From UBA685 sp002299005 (GTDB lineage: Bacteria; Pseudomonadota; Alphaproteobacteria; Puniceispirillales; Puniceispirillaceae): DNA of 64,000 bases. The notes below the pieces were generated by a model. It saw only the letters and a list, made by a program, of their open reading frames with translations. It ran no database searches and had not been told where the DNA came from. This document shows positions 60,912 through 64,000 of the stretch, piece by piece. Location of the stretch: NCBI GenBank assembly GCA_963966775.1, contig CAXAAH010000004.1, positions 1-64,000 on the forward strand, written 5' to 3'. Each line of letters starts with the position of its first letter. Position 1 is the first letter of the stretch. Position numbers and translations under genes: made by a program.

Positions 60912-61490
60912 CTAGCGGCCCATCACCTCAGACCAATGTTTGCGACATAGCGATACATATTTATCATTGCCGCCAATCTCAATTTGGTCACCTTCCCTGA
61001 TAACATCACCGCCCTCGGTTTGGCGCACGACCATCGTTGCCTTACTGCCGCAATGACAGATGGTGCGAATCTCGCGCAGATTATCTGCCACCGCCAACAA
61101 AGTCGCAGAACCTTCAAAGAGATTGCCCTGAAAATCTGTGCGCAGACCATAGCACATCACAGGGATTTTCATATTATCAGCCACCCCAGCCAGCGCCCAT
61201 ACTTGCGCGGCTGTCAAGAATTGCGCCTCATCGACCAGCACGCATGATAACGGCGCCTCTTCATGGCGTTGCTGAATAACGGCCACAAGATCTGTTTGGG
61301 CATCAAAGGTTGCAGCATCAGATGACAGGCCAATGCGCGAGGCAATGGTGCCAGCACCTGCCCTATCATCAAGGCGCGCGGTCAGCAAAAGCGTAGTCAT
61401 CCCCCGCTCGCCATAATTGTGAGAGGCTTGCAGCAAAATCGTTGTCTTGCCAGCATTCATCGCCGAATAAGAAAAATATAATTTGGCCAC
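60912..61490 (-). CDS. tdk: Thymidine kinase
   Basis: 192 residues from GTG 61490, chosen because family members start AKLYFSYSAMNAGKTT and GGAG lies 10 bases upstream. P-loop SAMNAGKTT, LVDEAQFLTAAQVWAL, YGLRTDFQGNLFEGS, and zinc Cys in CHCGSKATMV and CRKHW near the C terminus. It phosphorylates thymidine in pyrimidine salvage, in keeping with upp, cdd and the nucleoside transporter downstream. Confidence 0.94.
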   Translation of the reverse strand: MAKLYFSYSAMNAGKTTILLQASHNYGERGMTTLLLTARLDDRAGAGTIASRIGLSSDAATFDAQTDLVAVIQQRHEEAPLSCVLVDEAQFLTAAQVWALAGVADNMKIPVMCYGLRTDFQGNLFEGSATLLAVADNLREIRTICHCGSKATMVVRQTEGGDVIREGDQIEIGGNDKYVSLCRKHWSEVMGR

Positions 61491-61611
61491 TGTCACATAA
61501 CTCCACAAGCTAATTGCGTCTTATTCTCTGTCTATATACCATAAGAAGGCAATCAGGTGCTGATATGCATGTGAATTTTTTATCTTTTATTGTTATATCT
61601 TTTATCTAGCC

Positions 61612-62247
61612 ATGGGGTTTTCAGTGTCACAATTAACCATCCTTGAACATCCGCTTATCACGCATAAATTGGCGATCCTTCGCAATAAGCAGACAAGCCC
61701 GGCTGATTTTAAAGCCACGCTTAGCACGCTTACCGCCTTGATGAGCCATGATGTGCTTGCCCATTTGAAGACGCAAGATGTGACCATTACCACCCCGCTT
61801 GAGACCATGACCACCAAGATGCTTGCCAGCGCGCCTGTGATTGTCTCTATCTTGCGGGCGGGCAATGGTATGGCAGATGATGTGTTTGCCATCATCAACG
61901 AGGCGTCTATGGCGCATATTGGCATGCAAAGAGACCCTGTGACGCATGAGCCTATTTTCTATTATGAGAAATACCCGCAAGATATCGCTGAACGCCAAAA
62001 CATCTTGGTAGATCCGATGCTCGCCACAGGTGGCTCTGCTATCGAAGCGGCAAGCCGCCTGAAAAAGCTAGGGGTAACAGACATCATCTTTACCTGCCTT
62101 GTGGCCTCTCCAGAGGGCGTAGAAGCCTTTACAAAGGCGCATCCAGATATCAAAATTATCACCGCCGCCCTTGATAGAGAATTAGATGAAAATTGCTATA
62201 TCTTGCCAGGCCTAGGTGATGCCGGTGACAGAATCTTCAATACTTAA
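61612..62247 (+). CDS. upp: Uracil phosphoribosyltransferase
   Basis: 211 residues: ILEHPLITHKLAILRNKQTSP, VSILRAGNGMADDVF, the PRPP loop VDPMLATGGSAIEA and the terminal PGLGDAGDRIFNT. It makes UMP from uracil and PRPP. GTG 61624 is an alternative start with a better ribosome site. It could recycle uracil released by PsuG. Confidence 0.96.
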   Translation: MGFSVSQLTILEHPLITHKLAILRNKQTSPADFKATLSTLTALMSHDVLAHLKTQDVTITTPLETMTTKMLASAPVIVSILRAGNGMADDVFAIINEASMAHIGMQRDPVTHEPIFYYEKYPQDIAERQNILVDPMLATGGSAIEAASRLKKLGVTDIIFTCLVASPEGVEAFTKAHPDIKIITAALDRELDENCYILPGLGDAGDRIFNT

Positions 62248-62273
62248 CTTCACTTACCTTAAGCTAAGTTATC

Positions 62274-62699
62274 TTAACTTAAATTATCGGGCCCAAAGCT
62301 ATGAGGCAGTAACGCTGATAGGGTAAAGCGCGCGCGCTCCCCTTGCTCATTGCAGATGATAATCGGCGTCTCAGGGCCCGCAAATTCGCGCAATCTTTGC
62401 CGGCACCCACCACAGGGGGTGCACAGCATCTCGCCGCGCCCTGCGACAGCGACAGCGGTAATCTTGCGACCACCAGCGATAATCATCGCCGCAATCGCGC
62501 CTGCCTCAGCACAGCTACCTTGCGGATAGGCGGCATTCTCAACATTCACGCCCTTATGGATGATGCCAGCCTCATCACAAATCGCGGCCCCGACTTGGAA
62601 GTCTGAATAAGGCGCATAGGCCTCTGGCATGGCGGCAATCGCCGCTTGGACCAAAGCGCCGTCTCTCGCGTCATCTCTTGCATCATCGCTCTTTGACAT
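62274..62699 (-). CDS. cdd: Cytidine deaminase
   Basis: 141 residues from ATG 62699 (GGGGTG upstream). Zinc/catalytic CAEAGAIAAM and CTPCGGCRQRL, substrate loop VNVENAAYPQGSCAE. It deaminates cytidine/deoxycytidine. The start lies inside the 3' end of the nucleoside permease gene (17-base overlap), so uptake and deamination are translationally coupled. Confidence 0.95.
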   Translation of the reverse strand: MSKSDDARDDARDGALVQAAIAAMPEAYAPYSDFQVGAAICDEAGIIHKGVNVENAAYPQGSCAEAGAIAAMIIAGGRKITAVAVAGRGEMLCTPCGGCRQRLREFAGPETPIIICNEQGERARFTLSALLPHSFGPDNLS

Positions 62700-63660
62700 A
62701 AGGCACCCCAATCGCACGTGGCGGCGTCGCAGAGCCGATAAAGCCTGCTAACAGCACCACAGTCATCACATAAGGCAAGGCCAAGATCAAATCAGCCGAT
62801 AATTCACCCACATAAGGCAATGAGACACCTTGCAAGCGGGCGGCAAGCGCATCTAGGAAGCCAAACATCAGGCAAGCCGCCAAAGCTGGCCCCGGCCGCC
62901 ATTTGCCAAAAATCATGGCCGCCAGCGCGATATAACCCTTACCAGCCGTCATCTCACGCACAAAGCCTGCCCCATGCGCGGTCGAGAGATACGCGCCGGC
63001 AATCCCTGTCAGCACACCGGCAATCAAAACCGCCTGAAAGCGCAAGGCAGAAACAGACATGCCCGCAGAATCCACCGCCTCAGGCTTCTCACCCACAGCG
63101 CGCAAACGGAGCCCAAAGCTGGTGCGGAATATCACCGCCCATGTCACAATCACAAGCGCAAAAGCAAGCCACACAAGCACATTATGACCTGAGATAATCT
63201 CTTTATATATGGTGCCAAAAAACGGGATATTATCCCCCATCCAATCAGCGAACGGCAAGTGAATTGACCCAAATCTTTGGTCGCCCATCAACAACGGCGT
63301 CTGTCCACCTCTGGCAAAAATCGCAATCCCTAATGTGACCGTCAGACCAGAGGCAAGGATGTTAATCGCAAGACCCGAAATCACCTGATTGCCCTTATGC
63401 GTAATACAAGCAAAGCCATGCACAAGGCTCAATAGCACAGAGACCGTAATCGCCGCACCAAGACCAAGGATAGGCGAGCCAGATATCGCCGCGACCGTGC
63501 CAGCCAAAAAGGCCGCCATCAGCATTTTACCCTCTAGCGAGATATCAATAATGCCCGCACGTTCAGAGAAAATCCCTGCCATCGCACATAAGATAAGCGG
63601 CGTCGCAACCCGGAAGGTCGCATCAATCGTTAGGATAAATTGAAGCCATAAATCTGCCAT
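62683..63660 (-). CDS. Nucleoside-type ABC permease (NupQ/BmpC-like)
   Basis: 325 residues, about nine to ten helices, branched-chain-amino-acid permease-like fold: FSERAGIIDISLEGKMLMAAF at the N terminus, TGIAGAYLS, FVREMTAGKGYIALAAMIFGKW. This is the second permease of the BMP-type nucleoside/purine importer. It follows the first permease with adjoining stop and start and precedes cdd. Confidence 0.9.
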   Translation of the reverse strand: MADLWLQFILTIDATFRVATPLILCAMAGIFSERAGIIDISLEGKMLMAAFLAGTVAAISGSPILGLGAAITVSVLLSLVHGFACITHKGNQVISGLAINILASGLTVTLGIAIFARGGQTPLLMGDQRFGSIHLPFADWMGDNIPFFGTIYKEIISGHNVLVWLAFALVIVTWAVIFRTSFGLRLRAVGEKPEAVDSAGMSVSALRFQAVLIAGVLTGIAGAYLSTAHGAGFVREMTAGKGYIALAAMIFGKWRPGPALAACLMFGFLDALAARLQGVSLPYVGELSADLILALPYVMTVVLLAGFIGSATPPRAIGVPYVKER

Positions 63661-64000
63661 CTATGCCTCCTTGGCGTCTGATTTCACGAACAAAGCCGTC
63701 AGTATCTTTTGCAAAGGCGGGTTGAACATATAGGCCAAGGCGCCTGAGAATAGGATGATCAGACCTTGAATCATCAACACCATCTCACGGGTGATTGTCT
63801 GAAATTCGAAATCAAGCTCTGCGCCGCCTTGATACAACACACCAAAAAGCAAGCTGGCAAAGATAATGCCAACGGGGTGATTACGCCCCATCAAAGCAAC
63901 CGCAATCCCTGTGAAGCCATAACCAGCGGTGAAGTTCAAAATCACGCGATGCTGAACGCCCAAAATCTCGTTCAAAGCCATCATGCCCGCAAGGCCGCCA
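63661..64000 (-). CDS. Nucleoside-type ABC permease (NupP/BmpB-like), C-terminal part
   Basis: The frame runs off the right edge; the visible ~113 residues are the C-terminal third of the first permease, with LNEILGVQHRVI, GYGFTGIAVALMGRNHPVGI and a final FNPPLQKILTALF. The internal ATG at 63984 is not the start. The ATPase and BMP binding protein would be expected further right. Confidence 0.9.
   Translation of the reverse strand, partial: GGLAGMMALNEILGVQHRVILNFTAGYGFTGIAVALMGRNHPVGIIFASLLFGVLYQGGAELDFEFQTITREMVLMIQGLIILFSGALAYMFNPPLQKILTALFVKSDAKEA

Noticed and set aside
1..64000. CRISPR arrays, insertion sequences, integrases, rRNA genes
   Set aside because: No spaced repeat arrays, transposase or integrase motifs or rRNA stretches were seen; the tandem repeats found have 2-3 contiguous copies without spacers.

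Overview
The window looks like a free-living marine alphaproteobacterium of moderate G+C. The gene content resembles the SAR116 / Puniceispirillum type: betaine and TRAP uptake systems, MttB-family and dimethylglycine-dehydrogenase-like enzymes, phytanoyl-CoA dioxygenase and sterol-desaturase family proteins. This placement is inferred from gene content and style, not from a marker gene. There is no rRNA operon, complete tRNA, CRISPR array, transposase or integrase. Coding density is very high, and several convergent gene pairs are separated by 0-16 bases.

Region 1 (1-7.3 kb) is the most island-like. The 3' end of a tRNA lies at bases 1-10, and two further copies of the 3' half of tRNA-Arg(CCG) occur near 2.05 and 7.23 kb. 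The two internal copies sit inside ~187-bp direct repeats. The repeats bracket a 5-kb cassette encoding a spermidine/putrescine-type ABC importer (SBP, ATPase, two permeases) and a DUF917 / S-methyl-thiohydantoin-desulfurase-family protein. The segment to the left carries a large secreted Ala-rich protein.

Region 2 (7.3-11.4 kb) holds a DUF4396 membrane protein divergent from a CueR-type regulator with a textbook MerR-type operator. It also has a sulfur operon (periplasmic rhodanese, YeeE/YedE transporter, small Cys-rich protein) and a 5'-truncated Nmad3-family gene. Region 3 (11.4-21.6 kb) is mixed metabolism: photolyase/cryptochrome, hydroxypyruvate-isomerase family, M24 peptidase with diaminopropionate ammonia-lyase, an Asp/Glu-racemase-superfamily enzyme, GFA protein, sterol-desaturase-family protein, nucleoside-gate protein and MFS carrier.

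Region 4 (21.6-33.8 kb) pairs a dimethylglycine/sarcosine-dehydrogenase-type flavoprotein with a divergent MttB-family methyltransferase. The MttB gene is translationally coupled to pseudouridine kinase and pseudouridine-5'-phosphate glycosidase. PhyH, CcmE, YigZ, a choline-dehydrogenase-type GMC oxidoreductase, a methyltransferase, an MBL hydrolase and a Rap1a/Tai-like protein follow. Region 5 (33.8-46 kb) is a leftward run of TerC, TRAP SBP, fused TRAP permease, an HpsN-like HisD-family dehydrogenase and a Zn alcohol dehydrogenase, divergent from an IclR regulator. It is followed by 2-hydroxyacid dehydrogenases and serine dehydratase, suggesting import and oxidation of small hydroxy-organic acids, possibly dihydroxypropanesulfonate. 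Region 6 (46-57.5 kb) has a persulfide dioxygenase-rhodanese fusion, SDR, PCuAC copper chaperone, HflX, aldehyde dehydrogenase, BipA/TypA, GlpD/GlpK and PncA. Region 7 (57.5-64 kb) has a betaine-type ABC importer (ProXWV) and pyrimidine/nucleoside salvage (Tdk, Upp, Cdd, two nucleoside ABC permeases).

Three themes connect the regions. The first is methylated-amine/betaine use (uptake at 57.8-60.8 kb; GMC, MttB and DMGDH-like enzymes at 21.6-31.6 kb). The second is sulfur handling (rhodanese/YeeE and PDO-rhodanese). The third is nucleoside salvage. Two sequence-level habits stand out: a stem-loop directly downstream of every solute-binding-protein gene, and many 13-22-bp tandem duplications in intergenic gaps.
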